NCBI GenBank assembly: GCA_017481065.1 | Contig: JAFUPT010000010.1 | Location: 1-22,520 of the forward strand | Length of the DNA: 22,520 nt | Direction: 5' to 3' | Source of the DNA: Clostridia bacterium | Lineage (GTDB): Bacteria; Bacillota_A; Clostridia; Christensenellales; Aristaeellaceae | Shown: piece after piece, positions 14,263-20,967 of the stretch | Layout of the letters: each line of letters opens with the position of its first letter | Position numbering within the stretch: the stretch's first letter is position 1 | The notes under the pieces: model-generated | The model's input: only the letters and a program-made list of their open reading frames with translations | Databases searched by the model: none | Told to the model about the DNA's origin: nothing | Translations under genes and position numbers: made by a program

Positions 14263-17200
14263 ATGAAGCTGCGCAAACTGGGAATTATCATGCTGATGCT
14301 GGCCTTGCTGCTGCAATCCACCTGCCAGGCGGCGGAATTCAGCAGCCTGCTGGAGAAATTGCTGGAGGCAGTGCGCCCGGCAGCCACGCTCGCGCCCAGC
14401 GCGGAGCCCACGGTGGAGCCCTCCCCGGAGCCGACCCCGGAACCCACTGCGGAGCCCAGCATGGAACCGGGCGTGTATCCCTCTGTGGAGCCGACGGCTG
14501 AGCCCTCTGCAAATCCTTCCTTCGGGCCCACCATCGCACCCGAAACCCCCGCAGCGGAGATTATTCCCGGAGTGGACTACCTGGTGCTGGGCGTGGGCGA
14601 AAGGACCGTCCTTCCGCCCTACGCCCTGCTGCCCGAGGGCACGCAGGACAGCGTGGTATTTTCCTGCGACGCTTCTGGCCTCGCCGTCACCAAGGATGGA
14701 ATGCTCAATCCCAAAAAGGCCGGCAGCTACACCCTGCTTCTTCAAGCGGCGGGCGGCGCGGCGGCGGAAATTCCCGTCACTGTGTGCCGCGCACCCGGCA
14801 AAATTACCTTGGAGGCGGACCGCAGCAGCCTGTCTGTGGGCGAAAGCCTACTTGTAAGCGCGAAGCTGCCTGAAAACAGCGCAGGCAGCTACACCATCAC
14901 CAGCAGCGATGAAAATGTGCTCCGTCCCGACGCAGGCGGCGGCTTCCTGGCAGTTTCCCCCGGCAGCGCGAAGATCACCGCAAAGACCTACAATGGAAAG
15001 ACCTCCACCCTGAAGGTGAAGGTCTATGCGGCGCCGGAATTCATCTCTCTGAACGCGGCGGAGCTGGCCATCGGCGCAGGCGATGTATTCGCCCTCTCCC
15101 CCGTCCTGAGCGAGGGCAGCCCAACGGAAATTATCTATTCCTCCTCGGATGCGGCCATCGCCGCCGTGGACGCAGACGGCAAAATTTCCGCCGTCAGCCC
15201 CGGCGAGGCAGTGATCACTGCGGAAACCTACAACGGTCTCAGCGCCAGCTGCGCCGTGCGCGTGTGCCCGGCTCCCGAGGAGATCATACTGCGCGTGCCC
15301 TCCACGGAGCTCGGCCTCAACGAATCCGTGCAGATCGAGGCGGAATTCCTGCCCGAGGGCTCCATGGCCTCCCTCTCTTTCCGCAGCAGCAACGATAATT
15401 ACATATCCGTTTCCAAAACCGGCATGGTGAAGGCCCTGCGCACCCGCACCGCCACCATCACTGCCCAGAGCCACAACGGCGTGCAGCAGAAGCTGAAACT
15501 CAGCGTGCTGGATGCGCCGAAATCCATCTCGCTGAGCCTATCCGAGCGGGCCATCGCCATCGGCGGCACGGCCTACGCCAGCTGCAGCCTCCCCGAGGGC
15601 AGCGCCGGCGGATACAGCCTGTCTACCGATGCGCCGGAGATCATTCGCCTCTCCCCCGAGGGCTTCATCACTGCCCTCAAGAGCGGCACTGCATCCATCA
15701 CCGCCACATCCTACAACGGCAAGACCGACAGTGCGCGGATCACCGTGCTGGATGTGCCGGAGGAGATTTTCCTCGATTCCGAGATGAAGATGGGCCTGGG
15801 CTCCATCGTTCCCCTCCTCTGCTCCCTGCCGGAAGGCAGCGGCAGCCCCCTCTTCTACGAGAGCCTGAACCCCGATATCGTATCCGTGGATGCGGGAAGC
15901 GGCATGCTCACCGCGCTGCGGCTGGGCGACGCCGGAATCCGCGTCTACGCGGTCAACAGCCCCGCCATGGCCGAATGCACGGTGCATGTGCTGCCCGCTC
16001 CCGAGCAGATGATCCTCGCCGAAACGGAGATCACCCTCTACGAGGGCCAGAGCCGCGCGCTGGAATGCAGCTTCCTGCCGGAGGACAGCTACGGCGCCAT
16101 CAGCTGCCAGCCCGCCAACCCCGCCATCGTGGACATGGATGAATTCGGCAGCCTGATCGGCCTGCGTGAAGGCAGCACCAGCGTGACCATCTCCAGCTAC
16201 AACGGCCTGCAGGCCCAGCTTCGGGTGAACGTGCTGGAGGCCCCCAAATGGATTTCCCTCAACCGCAGCCACCTGAACCTTTCTTCCGGCGAGAGCTTCG
16301 CATTGGAATACACCCTGCCCGCCGGCGCGCACAGCAGCGTGCGCTATGCATCCTCCAATCCGGAGATCGCCGCAGTGGATGAATCGAGCGGCCTCGTAAC
16401 CGCCCTGTCCACCGGCACCGCCTTCATCACCGCAAGCACGCTGAACGGGCAAATCGCCAGCTGCACGGTGAATGTGAACATCGACCTGGAACCCGCCGAC
16501 ACCGTATCCGGCGATTTTGAAATCACCTTCATGGATATCGGCAGGAACGATGGCATCCTGATCTCCTGCGGCGGGGAATATGCCTTTGTGGATTCCGGCG
16601 TGTACTCCTACGGCGAAAAGGCCGTGGAATTTTTGAAAAAGCAGGGCGTTACAAAGCTCAAATATTACATCGCCACCCATGCCCACGATGACCACATCGG
16701 CGGCTCCGCAGCCATACTGGAGGCCTTCCCTGTGGATATGATCCTGGTGCCCCACAGCTATTGCTACGAAGTGATGCTGGAGCTGTGCAAAACCGCCCAG
16801 CAGAAGGCCATCATGGAGAGCACGCCCAACAAGGTTTTCACCCTGGGCCAGCAGCTCTACCTCGGGGGCGCGAAGATCACCTGCCTGGGACCGGTCACCG
16901 TGAAGCATTACCATTATTCCAGCAGTGCTGAGAACAACAATTCGCTGGTGACCCGCATCACCTACGGCGAAAACAGCTTCCTGCTCACCGGCGACGCCAC
17001 GCGCTATGAGCTGGCGGAGATTCTGGACCTGAATCCCGATGCGCTGCTCTCCGACCTGCTCAAGAACCCCCACCACGACCAGTACCTGCCCGACTATGTG
17101 ATCAACAAGGTAAAGCCCAAGATCACGGTGTTCTCCACCAGCAACGCCGCATGGCCGGACTGGAGCTACATGAACGAGCTGCGCAAGCTCGGCAGCCAGA

Positions 17201-17310
17201 TTTACTCCACCGCCACCGCCATGAACGGAAACGTACATGTCCGCTCCGACGGCACGAATATTTCCGTCACGCCCCAGCGCGGCGAAGTGATGCGCGATTA
17301 CCGCGATTGA
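14263..17310 (+). CDS. Secreted Ig-like (Big_2) repeat protein with C-terminal MBL-fold hydrolase
   Basis: Large exported protein of 1015 residues. Residues 1-23 form a signal peptide (ILML-type core, cut near CQA-AEF; QSTC is not a lipobox). Residues 44-98 are a Pro-Glu-rich linker of EPT/EPS units. Eight Ig-like modules follow; from the second on each opens with AP..I.L at 177, 257, 337, 418, 498, 579 and 660, a period of 80-81 residues, with Big_2 signatures such as VDADGKISAVSPGEAVITAE. Residues 751-1015 form a ComEC-like metallo-beta-lactamase domain with the motif THAHDDH (805-811), NNNSLVTRITYGENSFLLTG, D911 and PHH (936-938), so metal-dependent phosphodiester or other hydrolysis is likely. 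GGAGGG stands 6 nt before the ATG; the frame is open to 14227. No wall anchor is seen. A secreted nuclease-like enzyme held away from the envelope by the stalk is one reading. Confidence 0.9.
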   Translation: MKLRKLGIIMLMLALLLQSTCQAAEFSSLLEKLLEAVRPAATLAPSAEPTVEPSPEPTPEPTAEPSMEPGVYPSVEPTAEPSANPSFGPTIAPETPAAEIIPGVDYLVLGVGERTVLPPYALLPEGTQDSVVFSCDASGLAVTKDGMLNPKKAGSYTLLLQAAGGAAAEIPVTVCRAPGKITLEADRSSLSVGESLLVSAKLPENSAGSYTITSSDENVLRPDAGGGFLAVSPGSAKITAKTYNGKTSTLKVKVYAAPEFISLNAAELAIGAGDVFALSPVLSEGSPTEIIYSSSDAAIAAVDADGKISAVSPGEAVITAETYNGLSASCAVRVCPAPEEIILRVPSTELGLNESVQIEAEFLPEGSMASLSFRSSNDNYISVSKTGMVKALRTRTATITAQSHNGVQQKLKLSVLDAPKSISLSLSERAIAIGGTAYASCSLPEGSAGGYSLSTDAPEIIRLSPEGFITALKSGTASITATSYNGKTDSARITVLDVPEEIFLDSEMKMGLGSIVPLLCSLPEGSGSPLFYESLNPDIVSVDAGSGMLTALRLGDAGIRVYAVNSPAMAECTVHVLPAPEQMILAETEITLYEGQSRALECSFLPEDSYGAISCQPANPAIVDMDEFGSLIGLREGSTSVTISSYNGLQAQLRVNVLEAPKWISLNRSHLNLSSGESFALEYTLPAGAHSSVRYASSNPEIAAVDESSGLVTALSTGTAFITASTLNGQIASCTVNVNIDLEPADTVSGDFEITFMDIGRNDGILISCGGEYAFVDSGVYSYGEKAVEFLKKQGVTKLKYYIATHAHDDHIGGSAAILEAFPVDMILVPHSYCYEVMLELCKTAQQKAIMESTPNKVFTLGQQLYLGGAKITCLGPVTVKHYHYSSSAENNNSLVTRITYGENSFLLTGDATRYELAEILDLNPDALLSDLLKNPHHDQYLPDYVINKVKPKITVFSTSNAAWPDWSYMNELRKLGSQIYSTATAMNGNVHVRSDGTNISVTPQRGEVMRDYRD

Positions 17311-17322
17311 TTTCCGACCCCA

Positions 17323-18222
17323 TCACTTGCAGAAGCAGAAGAAGCGCTTTCTCTGTTTGAGGAAGGCACTCTGCTTCTGTTTTTTGCGCACCTTGCTGGC
17401 CGGGTCGTTGGCATAGATATAGGTATTATCATACTTCCAGACGCAGATGAAGTGGCCGGATTTTGTCCAGTAGCCCGGGCCCATGCTGCACACGGCGTAG
17501 CCGCCCCCATCCAGGCAGGCCTTGAGCGTTTCCAGCGAGGAGCTCTCAATCAGCTTGCTGAACCCGAATTTTTCCTGGATATAGGGAAAGAAGCTCCATG
17601 CCGTGCCGCCTGAACGGCTCCTGTGGCCGTTTGCCACCGCTAGCTCGCAAAGATCCGGCGGAATCACCGCCGCATCCTTCAGCGTGGCCACCACATCCGC
17701 CATGGCCGTGGGGCCGCAGCCGGAGTTGGCGATGGTCTGCTTCTTGTTTCCATAGCAGGAGTACATAAGGCTGCCCCAGCGGCTGTCCGCCTGCTTGTAA
17801 TCCACCGGCTGGACGAAGGATACTTTTCCGGGAAGCTCCCCGCAGATGAGGGCCAGCCAGGTATTCTTCCCGCAGATGCCATCCGCATCCAGACCCTTCG
17901 CCGCCTGGAAGGCAACCACCGCCGCCTTGGTTCTGCTGCCGAATATGCCGTCGGCCTCGATATTGCCCAGCAGCAGCTGCAGTGCCCGGCTTGCTTCGGA
18001 TTTTTTGTTCCTTGCCGTGGAACACAGCGGAGCATTTTCCGCCATGGCCCGCCAGCTCGCCGGCCCGATCACGCCGTCTGCATCCAGCTTCACCTCTTCC
18101 TGCCATTTTTTCACCGCCGCTTCGAAGGCGGCGTCAAATTTACCATTTGCCCCACAAGCCAGCAGGCACTGGGCTGCCTTCACCTGATCGCCCTTTGCGC
18201 CGCGCTTAATCGTGGGAAGCAT
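17323..18222 (-). CDS. C39-like cysteine peptidase with two peptidoglycan-binding domains (endolysin-like)
   Basis: Predicted cell-wall hydrolase of 299 residues. Residues 5-66 and about 76-128 are two PG_binding_1 modules (IKRGAKGDQVKAAQ, LDADGVIG; ALQLLLGNIEADGIFGSRTK, LDADGICG). Residues about 138-275 are a papain-fold C39_2-type peptidase with Q162, catalytic C169 (ANSGCGPTAMADV), H257 (SGHFICVW) and N272/D273 (ANDPAS). It has no signal peptide or membrane segment, as in phage endolysins. It ends in a basic tail of lysine, glutamine and cysteine, which overlaps a terminator hairpin of the opposite gene. The ATG at 18222 has GGAGG 9 nt upstream; upstream in-frame codons up to 18303 belong to the small gene in another frame. 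It is the last gene of a phage-derived cassette and starts inside the preceding small gene. No holin is seen. Confidence 0.88.
   Translation of the reverse strand: MLPTIKRGAKGDQVKAAQCLLACGANGKFDAAFEAAVKKWQEEVKLDADGVIGPASWRAMAENAPLCSTARNKKSEASRALQLLLGNIEADGIFGSRTKAAVVAFQAAKGLDADGICGKNTWLALICGELPGKVSFVQPVDYKQADSRWGSLMYSCYGNKKQTIANSGCGPTAMADVVATLKDAAVIPPDLCELAVANGHRSRSGGTAWSFFPYIQEKFGFSKLIESSSLETLKACLDGGGYAVCSMGPGYWTKSGHFICVWKYDNTYIYANDPASKVRKKQKQSAFLKQRKRFFCFCK
17330..17385 (+). terminator. Terminator for the Ig-like/MBL gene inside the opposing coding region
   Basis: CAGAAGCAGA (17330-17339) pairs perfectly with TCTGCTTCTG (17370-17379) around a 30-nt loop, and TTTTTT follows at 17380-17385. 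The whole structure lies in the last codons of the convergent lysin gene. Confidence 0.55.
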
Positions 18223-18313
18223 CGTCTTCCACCTCCAGGGGCACGCTCTTGCCGCCATCGAGGATGAACACTTTGTCCTCCCCGGGCACAATCTTTTTGC
18301 CAAAACACATCAT
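18206..18313 (-). CDS. Small phage-cassette protein, 35 residues
   Basis: Short unrecognised protein. It starts with ATG ATG TGT and reads MMCFGKKIVPGEDKVFILD followed by a GGKSVPLEV segment and an acidic end, DDASHD. The first ATG overlaps the stop of the upstream tail-fibre gene in the ATGA pattern, and its 3' end overlaps the lysin start by 17 nt. This double overlap, on one strand within an operon, argues for a real translated gene. AAGGA lies 12 nt before the first ATG. There is no hydrophobic segment, so it is not a holin. It may be a fibre chaperone or a lysin partner, which is only a guess from position. Confidence 0.65.
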   Translation of the reverse strand: MMCFGKKIVPGEDKVFILDGGKSVPLEVEDDASHD

Positions 18314-19347
18314 GAGTTGAACGAATCCTTGGTTCTGCCGAAGATCAGGTTATAAGTTACGCCCGGGGCAAAGGTGAAGGCGGGGCTGGGCTTGGTGCCA
18401 GTAAGGTCGTTTTTTATTGCCTTGAGCTGGATGCACATGTAATCCGTGTCGGTGATATCGGAGATGTATATGCATTGACTATTGCTCACGAAGTGGTTGT
18501 AGTTGCGGGCATAGATATAGGAAACCCTGTTATATGGCGAATCCAGCCAGGTCCAGTGGGCGGCCTGCATCACCTGGTTGGTGCCCGTCACCAGGGACTG
18601 GTCATCCGCATAGACGATGCAGAAATTGGGCAGTTCTTTGTTGTAGGAGCTGAAGCGATAAGGCGTTTCCACGGTGTCTGCTGCTTCATCCAGGGTGAAA
18701 GTAAGATATTCCAGCCTCCACATCCAGTCCGGCAGATAAGCTGCTTCCAGCGTGCCCGCCACGCCGAAGATGCTCACACCGGATTTGATGTTCGCCGCCT
18801 TGAGGTTGGCGTCGCCCTTGATGGTCTGGGCGCCGGTGAGGTACCTGCCGGAGGCGATGGTTTTGTTGGAGGTGCCGGGAGTGATGGTCTGCGCCGCCTG
18901 GGTGGTGAGCTGCTTCGTGGCGGATTTGGTTCCGGCAGAAACGTAGCCCGCCGTCTGCGCAGCGCTCGCCGTGATCAGACCCGCAGAGCTCACCGTGATT
19001 GCCGGGGTGGCCTGGGTGGCGGTGGATACCGCCTTGCTGGCCGCGCTGGCATAGTGGCCCGCCGGTACGTTCACCGTCGCGCCGCTGGCAGTCAGGTCGC
19101 TGGAGGATTTGGATGCGATGGTTCCGGTGACCTTTGCGCCGTTTGCATAGGCGGTCTTGCCCGAAAGGATATCCGCCGCAGACGCGGTGGCGTCGCTGGT
19201 ATCCACGCCGGTTTCCACCTGCTCGATCAGGGATGCAAGTTTATCGCTGTTGGCTCCGTCGGGTACGGAAACACCCTTGCCTGCGATGGCGGAGAGGGCG
19301 CTCGCCACATTTTCGCCGATGCGGGTAATTTCAGTTTGAATGCTCAT
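18310..19347 (-). CDS. Phage tail-fibre-like protein, 345 residues
   Basis: Predicted structural fibre. It starts MSIQTEITRIGENV, nearly the same as the next gene upstream (MSIATEITRI). The first 200 residues are low-complexity Ala/Ser/Thr/Gly sequence with repeats typical of phage tail fibres: ADILSGKTAYANGAKVTGTI, NVPAGHYASAASKAV, then LTGAQTIKGDANLKAANIKS and GVSIFGVAGTL. From about residue 203 a different, more complex domain begins (AYLPDWMWRLEYLTFTLDEA), rich in Tyr and Trp, that may be the receptor-binding tip. The ATG at 19347 has GGGAGGG 6 nt upstream. It lies 12 nt after the 220-residue gene and overlaps the small gene downstream. Without search, the assignment is from composition and motif style. 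Confidence 0.75.
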   Translation of the reverse strand: MSIQTEITRIGENVASALSAIAGKGVSVPDGANSDKLASLIEQVETGVDTSDATASAADILSGKTAYANGAKVTGTIASKSSSDLTASGATVNVPAGHYASAASKAVSTATQATPAITVSSAGLITASAAQTAGYVSAGTKSATKQLTTQAAQTITPGTSNKTIASGRYLTGAQTIKGDANLKAANIKSGVSIFGVAGTLEAAYLPDWMWRLEYLTFTLDEAADTVETPYRFSSYNKELPNFCIVYADDQSLVTGTNQVMQAAHWTWLDSPYNRVSYIYARNYNHFVSNSQCIYISDITDTDYMCIQLKAIKNDLTGTKPSPAFTFAPGVTYNLIFGRTKDSFNS

Positions 19348-19359
19348 GTGCGCCCTCCC

Positions 19360-20022
19360 TTAAATGGCCGCGAGGGCGGTTTCGATGGTGCTGTCCAGCT
19401 GCACGCTGCCGCTTCCATTGTGGTAACCGGCGGGGATGGTGTAGCTGGTCGCGGTGGTGCCGTTGATGCTGGCATTGATTGCGCCGTTGTTCGCCATCGT
19501 GCCCGCGCTCTCCGCACCCGCGCCGTCTACGAACACTTTGCCGGAGAGCACATCGCCAGCTGCTGCGGTCACGCCGCCGATATCCGCGTAATTATCCGGG
19601 ATGGCCGCCACATTTACGCCGGCGAGGGCATCATAGCCGCTGTCCGGGGTGACGCTCTGGGCGGACTTGGTGGGCGTGACGGACTTTGCCGCCTGGATGT
19701 TCACGGAATCCGCAGTGGAGCAGTTGCCCTGCACGCCGAGGATCGTAGTGCCGGCTTTGATGTTCTCGGGAACCAGCTTGGCGCGTTCATCGGCGTGGAT
19801 GGCCACCTTGCCGGAGCCGTTGTGATAGCCGGCTTCGATGGATATTTCCTGGTTGGCGGCGGAGATGCCGGCGTTCATCGCGCCCTTTTCCGCGATTCCC
19901 TCCACGGCGGCCACGCAATCCTCAAAATCTGCGGTGGACGGGATGCCCAGCATGGATATCAGCTTGCTGCGCAGGCTGTTGCGCAATTCCTGGATTCTGG
20001 TAATTTCAGTTGCAATGCTCAA
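19360..20022 (-). CDS. Phage tail-fibre-like repeat protein, 220 residues
   Basis: Predicted fibre or baseplate-wedge protein. The N-terminus MSIATEITRIQELRNSLRSK is predicted helical and matches the start of the next gene. The body is repetitive: GYHNGSG occurs at about 65-71 and again at about 199-205, and NIKAGTTILGVQG, AAAGDVLSGKVFVDGAG and TAAKSV-like units recur. Such GYHNGSG/GV.G modules are common in Clostridia prophage tail proteins. The start is a TTG at 20022 with AAGGAGG 7-8 nt upstream. It lies 53 nt after the 107-residue gene and 12 nt before the longer fibre gene. The pair probably arose by duplication of an N-terminal docking module. Confidence 0.75.
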   Translation of the reverse strand: MSIATEITRIQELRNSLRSKLISMLGIPSTADFEDCVAAVEGIAEKGAMNAGISAANQEISIEAGYHNGSGKVAIHADERAKLVPENIKAGTTILGVQGNCSTADSVNIQAAKSVTPTKSAQSVTPDSGYDALAGVNVAAIPDNYADIGGVTAAAGDVLSGKVFVDGAGAESAGTMANNGAINASINGTTATSYTIPAGYHNGSGSVQLDSTIETALAAI

Positions 20023-20075
20023 ATTCTTACCTCCTTATCCGGCAGGCGCTTCGGATGAAGCCACGCTGCCCTGTA

Positions 20076-20399
20076 TCAGATGTTTTTCAGCAGGGCTTCC
20101 ACATTGCCCAGCTGGGTGTGTACGGCAGCGGAAGTGACGGGGCGGGTGTTGTCCTGCTCCACGGAAGCGGCGGTATCCACGCTGAGCACGCCGTTTTCCA
20201 TGCGCAGGTTTGCGCCCACGCGCACCACGCCCGCCTTTTCGGCGCTGGCATAGCCCACTGCGGCATCCTGCCACGCCGCGCCGCTCTCCGTCTTCACCAG
20301 CACCTGGCCGGCTTCGCCGCCCTCCGGCAGGGAAGCTCCGGCGATTACGCCGGTGGTCAGCTCGGCCTCGAGGGTGTAATTATCCTGCAAGGTACTCAT
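20076..20399 (-). CDS. Small phage fibre-like protein, 107 residues
   Basis: Second gene of the cassette. Residues about 50-107 have a head or tail fibre pattern: YASAEKAGVVRVGANLRMEN, GVLSVDTAASVEQDNTRPVT, then SAAVHTQLGNVEALLKNI. The motif 'GVV.VG..L...NGVLSV....V..DN..PVTSAAV' recurs in Firmicutes phage fibre and spike proteins. The N-terminal half (LEAELTTGVIAGASLPEGGE) is unassigned. The ATG at 20399 overlaps the stop of the upstream gene by 4 nt, in the ATGA pattern, and has GGAGG 10 nt before it, so it is translationally coupled. Likely a trimeric fibre or connector part. Confidence 0.75.
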   Translation of the reverse strand: MSTLQDNYTLEAELTTGVIAGASLPEGGEAGQVLVKTESGAAWQDAAVGYASAEKAGVVRVGANLRMENGVLSVDTAASVEQDNTRPVTSAAVHTQLGNVEALLKNI

Positions 20400-20776
20400 T
20401 CCATCGTCACCTCCGCTGCTACATAGAAATTTTTCAGGTTGCGGCCCTTGATGCGGTCGCTGCCCATCTGGGTGGGCCACACGGTCATCCGCCTGCCATC
20501 GCCGCGCGTGAGCTGCAGGTCGGCGGAATAGGCGCCGTATTCAAGGGTCGCGGTGTCCTCATGGCGCAGCTCGATGCGGTTGCTGCCCGCTTCGCCGCGC
20601 ACCTGCAATAGCACCGGCGAGGACTGCAGCGGCAGCTGACGCACGGTGAGCGTGAGCACATCTTCCGGCTGCATTTCGTAGGGCGTGCGCGCCGCATCGC
20701 CGTAGCGGATGGCCAGCTGGATTGCCTCGTCATCGCCGCGGACAATGTAGATCTTGTTGTTCACGATTTTCAGCAT
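20396..20776 (-). CDS. Baseplate-associated protein (BppU N-terminal-like), 126 residues
   Basis: First gene of the cassette. The start MLKIVNNKIYIVRGDDEAIQ, then DVLTLTVRQLPLQSSPVLLQ and YGAYSADLQLTRGDGRR, resemble the N-terminal domain of BppU-type baseplate proteins, which in Firmicutes phages docks receptor-binding fibres to the tail tip. The match is from my memory of the family pattern, not a search. The ATG at 20776 has GGAGG 6 nt upstream; an in-frame ATG at 20797 lacks a site. A 112-nt leader upstream carries a separate ribosome binding site, a start-stop and a seven-codon frame. It overlaps the next gene by 4 nt. This gene would be the anchor linking the fibres to a tail, yet no tail genes are in the window. 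Confidence 0.7.
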   Translation of the reverse strand: MLKIVNNKIYIVRGDDEAIQLAIRYGDAARTPYEMQPEDVLTLTVRQLPLQSSPVLLQVRGEAGSNRIELRHEDTATLEYGAYSADLQLTRGDGRRMTVWPTQMGSDRIKGRNLKNFYVAAEVTME

Positions 20777-20813
20777 TTCCTTCCTCCTTTTCTCCATCGT
20801 TGAACATTTTCTC

Positions 20814-20853
20814 TCAAATCTGAGGAATAAAAATCACATATTTCGCCTCCTTT
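20814..20853 (-). promoter_or_regulatory. Leader ribosome site with start-stop and seven-codon frame
   Basis: AAAGGAGG (20853-20846) is a perfect Shine-Dalgarno in the cassette leader. Six nt downstream is ATG followed at once by TGA (20839-20834). Eight nt downstream a GTG opens a seven-codon frame (V-I-F-I-P-Q-I, stop at 20816-20814). Neither leads into the first cassette gene, so it may act as a regulatory leader or ribosome standby site. Confidence 0.45.
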
Positions 20854-20869
20854 CTCGCATTTATGCGAG
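20854..20869. promoter_or_regulatory. Operator site 1 (in cassette 5' UTR)
   Basis: CTCGCATTTATGCGAG is a perfect 7-bp inverted repeat with a 2-bp centre. It lies between the expected cassette transcription start (near 20874) and the leader ribosome site. It shares 11 of 16 positions with each of the other two operators. Confidence 0.75.
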
Positions 20870-20880
20870 TATTCACCTGT

Positions 20881-20909
20881 ATATTACCCGCATTTGCGCA
20901 ATTTGTCAA
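20881..20909 (-). promoter_or_regulatory. Promoter of the phage-derived cassette
   Basis: On the minus strand TTGACA (20909-20904) is a perfect -35 and TAATAT (20886-20881) a good -10, 17 bp apart. Operator 2 fills the spacer. Confidence 0.75.
20887..20902. promoter_or_regulatory. Operator site 2 (in cassette promoter spacer)
   Basis: CCCGCATTTGCGCAAT is an imperfect inverted repeat aligned with site 1 at 11 of 16 positions. It lies exactly between the -35 and -10 of the cassette promoter, so a bound repressor would block RNA polymerase. Confidence 0.7.
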
Positions 20910-20918
20910 CGTGATAAA

Positions 20919-20934
20919 CTTGCATATTCGCAAG
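20919..20934. promoter_or_regulatory. Operator site 3 (over repressor -35)
   Basis: CTTGCATATTCGCAAG (extended by A and T to 18 bp) aligns with sites 1 and 2 at 11 of 16 positions each. It covers the -35 of the repressor promoter, which suggests autoregulation. Start-to-start spacing is 33 and 32 bp, close to three helical turns. Confidence 0.72.
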
Positions 20935-20948
20935 TTTTGGGGTATAAT
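20920..20948 (+). promoter_or_regulatory. Promoter of the repressor gene
   Basis: TTGCAT (20920-20925) and TATAAT (20943-20948) are 17 bp apart. The transcript would start near 20955, right at the GAGGTG ribosome site, giving a very short 5' UTR. Confidence 0.72.
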
Positions 20949-20967
20949 CTTCCCGAGGTGATCAGAA

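Noticed and set aside
14320..14330. Possible lipobox in the Ig-like/MBL signal peptide (QSTC)
   Set aside because: The -3 position is Gln and -1 is Thr; a type I cleavage after CQA fits better.
14392..14556. Short tandem nucleotide repeats that might be a CRISPR-like array
   Set aside because: They are in-frame GAGCCC-type codons of a Pro-Glu linker; there are no spacers of constant length. No CRISPR array or tRNA was seen anywhere in the window.
15538..17238. A 566-codon open frame on the minus strand inside the Ig-like/MBL gene
   Set aside because: It is the antisense shadow of a GC-rich gene whose plus-strand frame has clear domains, and the antisense protein is low-complexity (Gly/Ala/His) with no ribosome site.
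18475..20058. A 527-codon open frame on the plus strand across the tail-fibre genes
   Set aside because: It spans two real minus-strand genes and their spacer, and its product is a Gly/Ala/Arg-rich shadow without domain features.
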